Source: Cyclaneusma minus (lineage: Eukaryota > Ascomycota > Leotiomycetes > Marthamycetales > Marthamycetaceae). Taken from it: a stretch of 64,000 nt of DNA. The notes under the pieces were generated by a model that was not told the DNA's origin, made no database searches, and saw nothing but the letters and a program-made list of their open reading frames with translations. The stretch is taken from contig JAKZHN010000019.1 of assembly GCA_037179335.1 (NCBI GenBank), positions 248,001-312,000 on the forward strand, in the 5' to 3' direction. The number at the start of each line of letters is the position of its first letter. Position 1 is the first letter of the stretch. Shown here piece by piece: positions 1-9,906 of this stretch. The position numbers and the translations under genes are program-made.

Positions 1-1934
1 CCGGCTCCAATCCGCTTCAACGACATTCGACGATCAGAGCCAGATCGAGTGAAAATGTCCCGGCCGCGGAAACATATTTGGAATTCGACAAGTTCAAGTA
101 GTGAGAATCTGCACAAATAGCTCTCAAGGTCAGCCTCGTAGAAATTAGAAAACCGCAAGCATACGCACCCTCTTCTGCAGCATACCTGAGGTACGCAAGC
201 AAGTACCTCAAAGTCCTCACCCCACCCTCTTTGAGAGAGCTATCAAGCCACCTACATATCACACCTGATATAGGGCGCATCACAACTGATATAGGCACGC
301 TGGAGCCTGCTACTGCCTAGCGACGTCCCAAAAATACCACAGAAACCGCATAGTATCCATATGCCATCATGTGTCCCAATATACACCATCATGTCCCAAA
401 CCAGCGACATGCATTCCAGCGCACCACCACTCCTGCAGACCTCGATACCCAGGGCATGCCTATTACAGACAGCTCAGGGTCTATTATGACCATCCCAGGC
501 CCACCATAGCCAGCCTTGCAGCGTCTCGCAGCCACCAGTCCTGCACAATCACCTCGCCAGCCCTACCGCCAGCGCCTCATGATCCACTGTTTTAAAGAAC
601 TGATGCCCTGCCAGCTGAAACCTTTAGCCTCATCCCCAGGCCCAGGTGACAGAATAAGCACCTACTTGCTGAACTGCCGTTTGCGGCATTGTCGATGCAG
701 CGTCTTCGATAAGGCGAGGCTTGCGAAATGTGCCGGAAGGAACCTGTGGTCCTTGCTATCGTATTCCCGGTTCAGTGGCGTTGCTGGCCGTTTTCCTTCA
801 GGATTGAAGATCTGCATATTTACTTACCTAGTTTATAGCCCCCAAGTCGAACAGGCGCTCGAGACGCGCGGCCAGCAGAAATGGCGGCTGGTGGAAAGAA
901 CGGCAGGCGGGGGGTTTAAAACCCGAGTTGAATCCTCGAGGATGAAAGACGTCGTCATGGCTGGTTGTTTCTCCGCGGGTTGAGTACTATATGCTGTAGC
1001 TGTGTGTGAATTAGGTTGCATGTCTGTTAGGTCGCACCCGTCGACGCAGCCGTCGAGGGCCTCACCGAACTAACAGCATGAAGAAAAGGGCTTGGACAGC
1101 AGTGCCCGCAGTGCATGCATGGCGCAGTATGTTGGCACTTGGCAGTCTCGCAGTTCGCTGCGATGAGGCGGCTCTGTTAGCTGTAGGCCTCCCTGCAAGA
1201 GAATATATCCTACCAATCATCATCCAAGTCAGTCATTTGTGGCACTCAAATGCTTGGGAAGAATCCAAGTAGGTAATCAGGGACATCCAAGTGACAGAGA
1301 AATCCAAGTACTGTTTTTTTTTTAGCTCGGCACAGGTCAGGATTCGAGGCCCTCAGATGAAGTCGGTGATCGAGGCGGCGGCTCTGGAGGCTTGCAAGGG
1401 ACTGTATGCCCATGCAGTTGACGGTAAACCGAGCTTTCGTCCTTGGGTATTTGCTGTTCTTTTAGCATCGCTCCAGTCGCAGCAGATGATGCTCGAGGCC
1501 CCTGGATGAACTCGATGGTCAAAAACAAGGAAAGAGACAACAAACTGCATCACGCAATGTGTAACGGGGAAGCTTTTGCATAACCTTCGCATTGAACCAA
1601 CAACAGAGAACCTAGCATACACGGCCCTTCACCAGGCCACTTGCCCCCCATACGACCGCTCTATGCTGATGGCGAAACGCCAAGATAAATACCAACAAAA
1701 AAATTACATTTGTTTTGTTCCTGTGCACGAGATGACGAGTTTTCCATTCTGCGCCGTGCTGCTGCGTCGACAATCACCCCCTGGATCATGGCAGCTAGAG
1801 TTCACCATGATAGATATTGACAATTCGGATTTTCGTTTGAACAAGTTTTTGGCAGGAGAAGGGTGTGCTAGGGAGCCGCACTATTTGTCATTGAGGAGGA
1901 GTCCCTTCTGAGGTCTGTGTGTGGTGTTTACTGC
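1..1934. other. Intergenic stretch without a supportable gene
   Basis: Short open frames occur on both strands, but none has recognisable domains, splice-linked extensions or protein-like composition. A short run of CACTTGGA-type words on the minus strand at about 1236-1312 resembles the 19-bp repeat family found at 7.85-8.5 kb. The last part, roughly 1580-1934, is probably the 3' flank of the V-ATPase gene that ends at 1935. A gene with many small exons could be missed here. Confidence 0.5.
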
Positions 1935-2803
1935 TTAACAGCTGACATCCAAAGTAGCCTTCGAGTTCATGAGCAGTGCGACGATCAAGCCGTAAAGACC
2001 TGGTTCCACTTGTTAGTTGATCTGTCCTGAAAGCATGCTTGCAGGATTGATGCAGAACTCACCCAAGACTTCAGCGAAAATGAGAATCAGAATCATGCCG
2101 ACGAAGAGACGTGGTTGTTGTGCAGATCCACGGACACCAGCATCACCAACAATGCCAATAGCAAAGCCTGCAGCCAAACCAGCCAAGCCGACACTGAGAC
2201 CAGCGCCCAGCTGGATGAAACCAGTGTACAGAGCAAGCTCCTGCTTCAGACCATCCGAAATCAAGACAGACACGACCAAGCCGTAAATACCAATGATACC
2301 AGCCATAATGACGGGAACAATGTCTACACTTTCATCAGCCCTGTACACAACTGCCTGGATATACGGTCCACATACTCTTGACGATCAAATCAGGTCGGAG
2401 GACACCCATGGCGGAGATACCAACACCGGACTTGGCAGTACCGTACGCAGCACCGAAGCAGGTGAAGACGATGGCGGAGGTGCAACCCATCGCTCCGAAG
2501 AAGGGCTATCAAGCTGTCAGAACATTATCCAGACACAACCTCCATATACAAGCACTCGTTCTCCGACTTGCGACGATTTAGGCCACATCTAGGCATGGGG
2601 GATGGAGCTCGTGGCGGAGCTTGGCATAGGAATACTAACCGCGTACACGGGGCTAGCACAACACCGTCAGCATTTCTTGATCTGCAGATTGATAACGAGG
2701 AAGCTTCTGTGAGCTCCACAGAGAGTAGATTGCCACTCGTCCTACTGAGGCGGAGCTGGTTTGGGAAGAGCTTTTCGGGCACTCACCAAAGATCGGAAGA
2801 CAT
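1935..2803 (-). CDS. VMA3: V-type proton ATPase 16-kDa proteolipid subunit c (Vma3-like)
   Basis: The c subunit forms the membrane rotor ring of the V-ATPase, which acidifies the vacuole. Five exons are supported: 2787-2803, 2640-2652, 2376-2505, 2063-2323 and 1935-1999. They sum to 486 nt, giving 161 residues, the usual family length. Every junction is GT-AG and keeps frame, and the joined protein starts MSSDLCPVYAPFFG. It then follows the family closely, with the small-residue motifs GAAYGTAKSGVG, VPVIMAGIIGIYGLV and GFAIGIVGDAGVRG. The ion-binding glutamate lies in the last helices (ILIFAEVLGLYGLIVALL). Four transmembrane helices are expected. Exon 2 is only 13 nt and encodes the PVYA segment. 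The start was fixed by the 17-nt first exon, whose final TG completes the cysteine codon. The gene is divergent from SNU13, with about 500 bp between start codons. A Vma11-type paralogue is less likely on sequence and length. Confidence 0.95.
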
Positions 2804-3302
2804 GGTGTCGGCGGGTGGGAAGTAACTTTGATTTGGGGTTTTTGAGTTGATGAGCTTGTATCAGCCGACAGCGCGTATATGTAGGCGGGTGATGGATGGC
2901 GTTGAGCTGGAGACCTTGATGCTGTTGACGGTGACGATTTCGAGGAGTCGGTCTCTCCAAGCGCGGCTACATTATGTAAGCCAGGCTAGCGCTGCATGGC
3001 TGCCTGGACCAGAGTCTGCTGCGCCAAGGCATCCACAAATTTTTGAATGTCAAATTCGAGAAATTCCAGTCGGCACCGCAAGCCCGTCCATCACCACTCC
3101 AGCGATAAATTCGAAAAGAGCATCAGGGCGAGCCAACGCAAGGAACCCTGCTGTAGCCATCAATAAACTCTCGTCCCTCTTCCGCACCTCCCAAAGACAG
3201 TACGTTTACTCCCCCGCAAACACTGTCCTCCAGCTCGGCGCATCGCACGTCCGGACTAACATTTCATCCTCACAGATCCTCTCTGCACCAAATACCTCCA
3301 AA
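2804..3302. promoter_or_regulatory. Shared divergent promoter of VMA3 and SNU13
   Basis: About 500 bp separate the two start codons. The right part holds a probable 5'-UTR intron of the plus-strand gene at 3200-3275, with donor GTACGT, a CTAAC branch site at about 3256 and acceptor CACAG. No clear TATA box is seen. An open frame in the SNU13 phase runs through the region, but it has no protein-like character before 3303. Confidence 0.5.
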
Positions 3303-3746
3303 ATGGCCGAAGAACAAAACCAGTCTGCCGGTTCGTCTCCCACGCCTTGCGCATCGCCTTGCATCTCACTAACATCATCTCCTCCAGCCTGGCCTGTCGC
3401 CGATGCCGCCCTCACGCAGGAAATCCTCGACCTCGTGCAGCAAGCCTCCCACTACCGCCAGCTGAAGAAGGGTGCCAACGAAGCCACCAAGACGCTCAAC
3501 CGCGGAATCTCCGAGATCATCATCCTCGCCGCCGACACTGCGCCTTTGGCCATTCTGCTCCACTTGCCTCTGTTGTGCGAGGACAAGAACGTGCCGTATG
3601 TCTACGTGCCCAGCAAGACAGCTCTGGGTCGTGCTTGCGGTGTGAGCAGGGCTGTTATCTCGGCCAGTATCACTACCAACGAGGCTTCTGAGTTGATGAA
3701 CCAGATTCGGGGTCTCAAGGACAAGGTCGAGAGACTTATGATCTAA
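3303..3746 (+). CDS. SNU13: Snu13 / 15.5K RNA-binding protein (L7Ae family)
   Basis: Snu13 binds kink-turn RNA in U4 snRNA and in C/D box snoRNAs, so it serves both the tri-snRNP and rRNA methylation complexes in the nucleus. Exons are 3303-3330 and 3388-3746, giving 128 residues against 126 in yeast. The 57-nt intron (donor GTTCGT, branch ACTAAC, acceptor CCAG) is a multiple of three and has no stop, so unspliced RNA would add 19 residues. The core carries family hallmarks: the K-turn binding segment KKGANEATKTLNRG, then ISEIIILAADTAPL, EDKNVPYVYVPSK and LGRACGVSRAVI. The start ATG follows AAA and matches the family N-terminus once the intron is removed. Identification rests on near-identity to remembered fungal Snu13. 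The related Nhp2 has a longer N-terminus and different signature residues. Confidence 0.95.
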   Translation: MAEEQNQSAGSSPTPCASPCISLTSSPPAWPVADAALTQEILDLVQQASHYRQLKKGANEATKTLNRGISEIIILAADTAPLAILLHLPLLCEDKNVPYVYVPSKTALGRACGVSRAVISASITTNEASELMNQIRGLKDKVERLMI

Positions 3747-4674
3747 GTTTGGAGGGTCGTATGCGAAGGATCGTTCGGGAAGCATGGATTCGTGGTTTGG
3801 GCTACCTGAGCCGGCTGAATGCTGAATACAGCTATGATGCCATGAGCGATACATGAATACCCATTATCTGCGTCCTTTCTGATGCGCTGTTTTGTGGCAA
3901 ATGCCAGTTTGCGGATGTTTTATGCGCAAAAGGGTCATCGGATCTCGAGCCCTTGGTATCAAGCAAATATTCAACCAAATACGGTCTGATTTCACAGCAT
4001 CTATTGGTCCTGTCTAGCAATCGTTATCGTTTTGCTACCCATTGCAAGCTGTTCATCGCGACCTGACTCGAACGTGAAGCAGGCGCATAAGCCATATCAT
4101 TATGAGAATAGAAGCATGCCCTGCTGCACAACACACAAATTCCCGAGTACTTCGATCTGATCACCAGCCCCGGTCCAAACCTTCAAAGCCCCAACTCCAT
4201 GTCTTCAGGTAATTAATACCATCATCGGTATTGAATCAGGTTCTAACGCACCCCCGTTCCGTGACTGTGGACTCGTGGCTCGGCTTATCACATTTTCAGC
4301 ATCCGAGATTTCTCGCCCAACTTAAACCGCACCTCACTCTCACATCTTCACCATCAACGCGACTTCTGAAAGAGCCCGCTTGAGCCTGTGAAACGTCAAG
4401 ATTACCTGCTGCTACTGTGACTCAAGTAGAGAGCAGCGCGTATAGACACGAGTTGGTCCGAATTCGAGCGGTCCTCGTTTTTCGCACACAAAGATTTGCG
4501 CTTTCATCAAATCACGTGCGACCTACCTCAATTCAACCTCACGAGCCACACCTCTCTCCACGCCCCTAACGAAGTGCCCTTAACTCCTTGGTCCCCGCAG
4601 TACCCATCCGGGCCCTCAAATCGATCATATCCATCTCCAGAAACCGCCAGAAAACTCCAAGCAAAGCCATCGTC
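3747..4674. other. Intergenic region upstream of the rRNA methyltransferase gene
   Basis: This stretch holds the 3' flank of SNU13 and the promoter and 5' UTR of the next plus-strand gene. An in-frame ATG at 4588 would extend the next protein by 29 residues. That extension is not protein-like, and 4675 is preferred. No RNA gene or repeat was recognised. Confidence 0.5.
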
Positions 4675-5961
4675 ATGGGCAAACACGCAACCAACGGCCA
4701 CCGCACCCGCGACGATTCCAAGAAAGACCTCTCTGCATCCAATTCCAAGAAAGCTCCAAAGAAAGCCGCCCCCAAGCCCTCCCTTCCGAAGCCCGTCGCT
4801 GCTCCTAAGACACCCAGTGCGCAGCAACTCATCCCTCTCGACCTCCAACAACTCCTTCTCAACATCTTCAAAGACTCCTTCCCCACCACCATTCAGTCTG
4901 ATACTTTGACACCGCTGCTGCAAGAAGTCAAAGCAGCGCTGTATGCCAGAGATTTTGAGAAAGCGTTTGGGAAGAGGGAGTGGTTGGAGGCTTATGCAGT
5001 GAGGTGGAGCCCGAGTCGCGCGTTGGGGTATGGGGAGGTTTTGGCAGGACTGAAGGAGGAGTTGGAGGGGTTACTGAGTGGTGGTGGTGAAGAGAAGGAG
5101 GGGAGATGGAGCGGGAAGGTGGTTTGCTTTGGAGGAGGGGCGGCGGAGATTGTGGCGTTGTGCGGGTTTGTGAGATTTTTGCTTGATGAGGGCTCGATGT
5201 TGAGGAGGCCGGTTGAAAAGGCGCCTGCGAGTCTGGAGGAGATGGCGCAGAAGCTGCAGGATGCTTCGATCATGGAGGTGCCGGCTTCTGATGCTGCGAC
5301 TGCTGAGGCTACGGCTACCGAGCACCCAGCGCCTGTGAAGCTGGATGGTACGGCTCCTGAGCACTCATCGCCGGTGAAGCTGGACGTGACGCTCGTGGAC
5401 TCTGCTGCTTGGGGAGCGTTGACTTCGACGCTTCACAGCGGCATCTTGTCGCCGCCACCAGTGTCCAAGTATGCGAAAGTGTCATCCCTGGCGCTCATTC
5501 CATCAGACTCCCTGAAGCACGAGTTCGTCGAAGCTGACGTGCTTTCGATGTCTTCATCGTCACTCAAGTCAATGATTGGGGAGAAGCCATGCTTGCTCAC
5601 GCTTCTCTTCACATTGAACGAACTCTACACATCTTCAATCGCCAAGACTACAGCCTTCCTACTCAACTTGACAGAGATCGCAGTCAAAGACACTTTGCTG
5701 CTGGTCGTAGACAGTCCAGGTAGCTACTCCGAAGCAGCTGTGGGCAAAGGGGAGGAAGGGAAGGAGAGGAAGAAGTATCCCATGGCATGGTTGATGGATC
5801 ACGCCTTACTGAAGGGCATGGGGCTGCAGGGGAAAGAGACAGGGAAGTGGGAGAAGGTGAAGGAGGAGGAGAGTAGATGGTTCAGGCTTGGGGACAAGCT
5901 GAAGTATCCGGTAAAGCTCGAGGACATGCGCTTTCAGCTCCACCTATATCGCCGACTCTGA
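4675..5961 (+). CDS. BMT6: Probable 25S rRNA (uridine-N3) methyltransferase, Bmt6-like
   Basis: This single-exon gene encodes 428 residues. The N-terminus (about 1-55) is rich in Lys, Ser and Pro, typical of nucleolar proteins. A predicted SAM-binding Rossmann region follows around residues 148-165 (KVVCFGGGAAEIVALCGF). The C-terminal part ends in the KLEDMRFQLHLYRR segment common in this family. The family (Pfam Methyltransf_34, formerly DUF3115) includes yeast Bmt6, which makes m3U in 25S rRNA. I recognised it by the glycine-rich motif and the overall layout, not by a search. Residues 195-235 form an Ala/Glu/Pro-rich low-complexity insert that looks lineage-specific. An upstream in-frame ATG at 4588 exists, but the region before 4675 is not protein-like. 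Bmt5-type enzymes have a different fold signature and are less likely. Confidence 0.75.
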   Translation: MGKHATNGHRTRDDSKKDLSASNSKKAPKKAAPKPSLPKPVAAPKTPSAQQLIPLDLQQLLLNIFKDSFPTTIQSDTLTPLLQEVKAALYARDFEKAFGKREWLEAYAVRWSPSRALGYGEVLAGLKEELEGLLSGGGEEKEGRWSGKVVCFGGGAAEIVALCGFVRFLLDEGSMLRRPVEKAPASLEEMAQKLQDASIMEVPASDAATAEATATEHPAPVKLDGTAPEHSSPVKLDVTLVDSAAWGALTSTLHSGILSPPPVSKYAKVSSLALIPSDSLKHEFVEADVLSMSSSSLKSMIGEKPCLLTLLFTLNELYTSSIAKTTAFLLNLTEIAVKDTLLLVVDSPGSYSEAAVGKGEEGKERKKYPMAWLMDHALLKGMGLQGKETGKWEKVKEEESRWFRLGDKLKYPVKLEDMRFQLHLYRRL

Positions 5962-6315
5962 GTCTGCGAGGGCGACGAAGAGCTCGCCGTCTGTAGGTAG
6001 GCAAGGCTGAGGCTATTCGCAAGCCTCGCTGCCGCAAAATGACAGCAAATAAGCGAATCGCGAACCGGCGCCTAGCGCGCTCGCCTCCTATTGTGACCAT
6101 TGTCGCTTGTTGTTGGTGTGAACAATAGCCATTGTGCCCTGCAATACTTAATCTCTTCTCGACTTCTGCTCCTTGACTTTTTTTTCTTCTTCTTCACACA
6201 TCGAAAGTCTGATCTGAATCTGCTCTGCACCTTCAAATCCATCCTCACTTTCAACTCCACAAACTTCAAACCACTTCAACCTCAAACCCCTTCTTCACCC
6301 CCCTCAAACTTCACC

Positions 6316-6987
6316 ATGTCTTCCTCGACTTCGGTTTCCGGTGCTGCCAGCGCTGAGCGCGCCCCCGCCACCGCCACCACTCCCTCGGCTCTCAAGACTC
6401 CTTCCCCCTCCGTCTCCCCCGCTGCTCGCGCCAACCGCGCCGAGCCCGCCACCGCCGCTCCTCCCACCACTGCAGCTCCCACCACCGCTCCCTCTCCCTC
6501 CGTCTCCAGCGCCGAGCTCGCCACCACCGCAGCTCCCACCCGCAAGCGCGCCCGCGGTGCCGTCGCCGGCGACGAGCCCGCCGCCAAGAAGGTTCGTCGC
6601 GCCCTGGCCGACACCACCACCAACCCCACCACCAAGCCGACCAAGCCCACCGAGCCGGTGACCAACCCCCACGCCTACGAAGAAGCTTGCCGTGCCGCCG
6701 GCTTCCCCGTCTGCCCTGCCCGCACCGTCGTCGTCCCCTTCGCCAACAAGCGCGACGCCCGCAAGGTCCTCCGCGAGCTCTGGGGTGAGCCCATCCGCAC
6801 CGTCCGAGACAAAGTGCGCATCGAGCACGTCTCCGGTGCCGGCGTCGTCGTCGCCGTCACCCCTCCAAGGCCGACAAGTGAGCGCTCGTCCTTGCAGTGG
6901 AGCGGTGCAGTCCGGGTGGCTTGGGGGCCCTGTACCCTTGCTAGCCTCGGTGCCGGCTCCACTGGGGACTGTACGACTCTGCGATGA
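6316..6987 (+). CDS. Low-complexity basic protein, function unknown
   Basis: The unspliced frame gives 223 residues. The first 120 are rich in Ala, Pro, Thr and Ser, with a basic patch (RKRARGAVAGDEPAAKKVRR) that resembles a bipartite nuclear localisation signal at about residues 75-95. A more ordered segment follows at about 118-185 (YEEACRAAGFPVCPARTVVV and a VRDKVRIEHVSGAG strand-like part). The start lies in a good context (TTCACCATG) after a pyrimidine-rich leader. The 3' end is uncertain. A consensus donor at 6878 (GTGAGC) could splice to 6945 and end at 7027, giving a different tail. Either tail lies in a 108-bp tandem duplication, so the C-terminus may be a recent addition. No family was recognised; a nuclear DNA- or RNA-associated role is only a guess from the basic patch. 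Codon usage is strongly C-ending, unlike random ORFs. Confidence 0.55.
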   Translation: MSSSTSVSGAASAERAPATATTPSALKTPSPSVSPAARANRAEPATAAPPTTAAPTTAPSPSVSSAELATTAAPTRKRARGAVAGDEPAAKKVRRALADTTTNPTTKPTKPTEPVTNPHAYEEACRAAGFPVCPARTVVVPFANKRDARKVLRELWGEPIRTVRDKVRIEHVSGAGVVVAVTPPRPTSERSSLQWSGAVRVAWGPCTLASLGAGSTGDCTTLR

Positions 6988-7109
6988 TTATGGATGTCCC
7001 GGCAGTGGAGCGGTGCAGTCCGGGTAGCTTGGGGGCCCTGTACCCTTGCTAGCCTCGGTGCCGGCTCTGCTGGGGACGGTGGAACTATGCGATGATGGAT
7101 GAATGGTTT
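6894..7109 (+). repeat. Two-copy tandem duplication, 108-bp unit
   Basis: A unit beginning GCAGTGGAGCGGTGCAGTCC at 6894 recurs at 7002 with few changes (for example GGGTGGCTT versus GGGTAGCTT). The copies stay alignable to about 7109. The unit is a multiple of three. Copy 1 covers the end of the upstream coding frame and its stop. Confidence 0.85.
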
Positions 7110-7850
7110 GGGGCCTGTGTTTCCTTGGCGTTGTGGATGGATGGGTGGCATGGGATGGGATGGGATGGATGTATGGTGTTTGCGTGCTTATTGCTTGTCT
7201 TCTGCGCGCTCGCTTCGGATGAAGCTGTAGATAGCTTCAATGGACAGCTGTCTCTTTCTTCACATACCTCTTCTTGCCTGCTTGTGATCTTGAATCTTGA
7301 TACCCGTGAATGATATGACTTGTGAAGTTCATGCGACAGCCGCCCTTTGGATATATGAAAACCCAGTCTTCGAGACCTCGCCGGCTGTCTGGCTCGAACC
7401 ATGGACCCCTGCGGTATATGAAGGACACGATGCTGCACACGGAACCGCTGTACCGCGGAAGGCGATTCAGTAGATTATTGATGAAAGAATACAGATCAAG
7501 CTTGATCAATAAGGCCCAAGGCCATGGTGACAGTTTCGCGTCATTGGGACGGTTCAAAAGGAGTGTCTGAAGGTCGAAATCATCCAAGTATGATGGGAAT
7601 GACTAGACAGCAGAAAGCTCTAACTAGAACCGGGCACAGCGCAATCAATAATCATGATAGAACCGATCCCAAAGCGCGCGCTTGTAGCCGTGAAAGAATA
7701 GACCAATAGACTCCATATGAAGTAAAACATCGGATGGACCGTCGTGAATTTATGGTGGGATAGGTCGAATTCAAGGGGTAGCTCGTGTCATATCCGATCC
7801 TCGGGCTGAGCACCCGCGTTCAAAGTTATCCAACACTTATTGAGCATATC
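7110..7850. other. Intergenic stretch, no gene seen
   Basis: A short (GGGAT)n-like tract lies at about 7150-7166. Around 7395, GGCTCGAACCATGGACC superficially resembles the 3' half of a minus-strand tRNA, but the T-stem does not pair. No protein-like frame was found. Confidence 0.45.
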
Positions 7851-8150
7851 CCCGGAATCAGGGCAGTCTTGATCATCATTCGAGTAATTCAAATTACTTG
7901 GAATAATCCCAAATACTTGAGACAGTCACAGTCACTTGAAATACTCACATTCACTTGGAATACTCATAGTCAATTGGGATCATCCTCGTCCCCTGAGACA
8001 GTCTCAATAACTTGGAATACTCCAGGTCATGTGGGACCATCCTGATGACCTGGGAGAGCCCTTTTCATCCGGGAGGGCTCCAGTTACTCGGGAGCTCTAA
8101 TTGCTTAACTGAAGAGTCTCAGCCATCCGGAAGAGCTTCGGGCCACTGAC
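7850..8150 (+). repeat. Degenerate 19-bp tandem array, first block
   Basis: At least a dozen consecutive units of 19 bp (occasionally 20 or 21) follow a loose consensus ACTTGGRAYACTCNNAGTC. Units can be read from about 7894 through 8150 as ACTTGAAATACTCACATTC, ACTTGGAATACTCATAGTC, ACTTGGAATACTCCAGGTC and so on. Divergence rises towards the right end. Confidence 0.75.
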
Positions 8151-8156
8151 ACCGCC

Positions 8157-8378
8157 ATGGCTAAGTTCACCAATACCAAAACCGCTCCCACTGTCAAAGG
8201 CGCAGCTCGCGCCAACAATCCAAGCCCGAGTCTTCCATCGTCTGTCTCGCCCAAATTCGTCTCGCCGCTCGTCTCCTTTCCCGCAAGTGATCAGATAGAA
8301 AACGCCATTCAGTTGAAAGATCTCCACTTTTTTGATGAGTTTGAGGGAATTCTGAGGGCTTGCCGTGATACGGAGTAG
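8157..8378 (+). CDS. Small hypothetical ORF between two repeat blocks
   Basis: The frame encodes 73 residues, beginning MAKFTNTKTAPTVKGAARAN and continuing with a Ser/Pro-rich middle. It has a good start context (CCGCCATGG) and composition like the two basic proteins at 6.3 and 9.9 kb. No family was recognised. It lies exactly between two blocks of the same 19-bp repeat. It could therefore be a small gene, the first exon of a larger broken gene, or chance. A donor-like GTGATC at about 8287 would shorten it. Confidence 0.25.
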   Translation: MAKFTNTKTAPTVKGAARANNPSPSLPSSVSPKFVSPLVSFPASDQIENAIQLKDLHFFDEFEGILRACRDTE

Positions 8379-8404
8379 TTGTGAGACTTTTGTGAACCCG
8401 GAAG

Positions 8405-8525
8405 CATCACAGTCACTTCGGAGCATACTTATATCTTGGGGGGATCTTGATTACTGGGCGATTAGTTGATCACTTGGGGACACTCCGGTCACCTGAAGAC
8501 ACTACGGTCACTTGAAGATTCTCTA
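8405..8525 (+). repeat. Degenerate 19-bp tandem array, second block
   Basis: About six units continue the 19-bp period seen at 7.85-8.15 kb, for example ACTTGGGGACACTCCGGTC, ACCTGAAGACACTACGGTC and ACTTGAAGATTCTCTAACG. The two blocks are separated by about 250 bp of non-repeat sequence that carries a small ORF. Confidence 0.7.
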
Positions 8526-8572
8526 ACGACGTGTACAAACTTCATGAGGTAGCTGGTCACACGGAGAAATGC

Positions 8573-9142
8573 AGGGCTGGAAGTAGTTTAAATAGTCCAG
8601 TTTGGACCTCAAACTGAAACTGGCAGTTCAGTTCAATTTGAAGCTCAAACTGGCAATTCAGTCCGGACGGATGGCATTTTGAGAAAAAATTAACCAAAAT
8701 AGGGATTTTTATTTTTAATTAAATCCATTAAGAAATAATACGGGTTTTAATGTAAACCAAAATTAATAAAGCCATAATATAATTTATATGAAAATTAAAA
8801 TATATATTGTTAATATTATCAAAGAATATGGACGTAGCTCGAATAAGTCCGCATAATTGCATGATTTTTGGGTTTTAGCCCTTCTTCTACGAATTAAGTT
8901 TTTTCCGGTCTATTCTTTTCGGAATATAGTTTTCTATAATCTTTTTATAGATTATGTCTAAACTTTGGAAAAATAACAACATTTCCGTCAAAAACACTAT
9001 CAAATACCACCAAACTGCAGTTTGGCAATCCAGTTTAAACTTTAAACTGAAACTGGCAGTTTAGTCCAAGGGTTAAACCGTTTAACTAAACTGTAGTTTG
9101 AAGCTGCAGTTCCTTACAAACCGTGAACTACTGCCAGCCCTG
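8573..9142. mobile_element. hAT-like miniature inverted-repeat element (non-autonomous)
   Basis: The element is 570 bp. Its ends are CAGGGCTGGAAGTAGTT and, read inward from the right, CAGGGCTGGCAGTAGTT, matching at 16 of 17 bases. CAGGG termini are typical of hAT transposons. The flanks share a GAGAAA core (GAGAAATG left, TGAGAAAG right), consistent with a decayed 8-bp target duplication. The interior (about 8690-9000) is AT-rich with no coding capacity. The motif AAACTGAAACTGGCAGTT occurs near both ends in direct orientation, at about 8616 and 9044. No transposase is present, so mobility would have depended on another copy. Confidence 0.7.
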
Positions 9143-9906
9143 TGAGAAAGAACAGGGAGGAATTCTTGAAGTTTTGTATTTCCTGGGACACAGCCAGCAG
9201 TAGCTTGGAGCTTAGCTCTAATCTCAAGCCCTTGCGTTACCTGAAGCTATTCACAGCCAGCAGAAGGACTCAACGCAAGAGCAATACTGACGCGCAGGCT
9301 CAGCGATCTACAAGTGGTTTTTTTCATAGAAACAAGGCAAGTCGGTAGGGGAGATGTGTGGAGGGGTGTCAGGGAGAGGAGGATAGAGCACGCTGCGTAG
9401 CAGGGCATGGGGAAAGGGGGGAGACGAGGAGACGAGGAGAGGAGAAGAGTAAAGGAGGTAATCTGGAGCCGCCGGCAGCGTAGCTGGCAAGACTGCTGCC
9501 GCAAAGCTGCGCAGGTCTGCGCTGCGGCTGTCCTTGGTGCGGATTAACGTTGCCCCCTGGTGCGGACTGCAGAGCTGCCCTGCCTACGCTGCCAGCCAGA
9601 CGGCGAGCGTGCCCCCTGGTGCGGATTAACGCTGCTCCCTGGTGCGGACTGTATATCTGCGCCGCCCACGACGCCAACCTGGCGGTTAGCGTGCTCGCCT
9701 CCATTGTCGCTGACCGCCTCAATATCACGAATGGCCGACCGATTGTGCCCTGAGCTTCTTAAGCACATCCTGGGCCCTGCTCCTCCAACTTTTTTCTTCT
9801 CCCTCCACCCTCGAAGAATCTTTCTGCAATCTGCTGCAAAGTCACAAGTCTTCGACTACACCTTCGTCTCTCTTGACAACCAACTACTTCACAACCATTG
9901 CCAACC
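9143..9906. other. Intergenic and promoter region of the following gene
   Basis: A purine-rich tract (GAGACGAGGAGACGAGGAG) lies at about 9420-9440. Four dispersed copies of a CCTGGTGCGGAYT motif follow at about 9533-9650. A pyrimidine-rich leader precedes the ATG at 9907. No separate gene is supportable. Confidence 0.5.

Noticed and set aside
1342..1515. Repeat of CGAGGCCC(T/C)(C/T)(A/G)GATGAA at 1345 and 1492 as a possible duplication
   Set aside because: Similarity is limited to about 20 bases with mismatches and does not extend, so chance cannot be excluded.
7380..7430. CTGGCTCGAACCATGG as the 3' half of a minus-strand tRNA
   Set aside because: The T stem fails beyond one base pair and no A box is found at the right distance.
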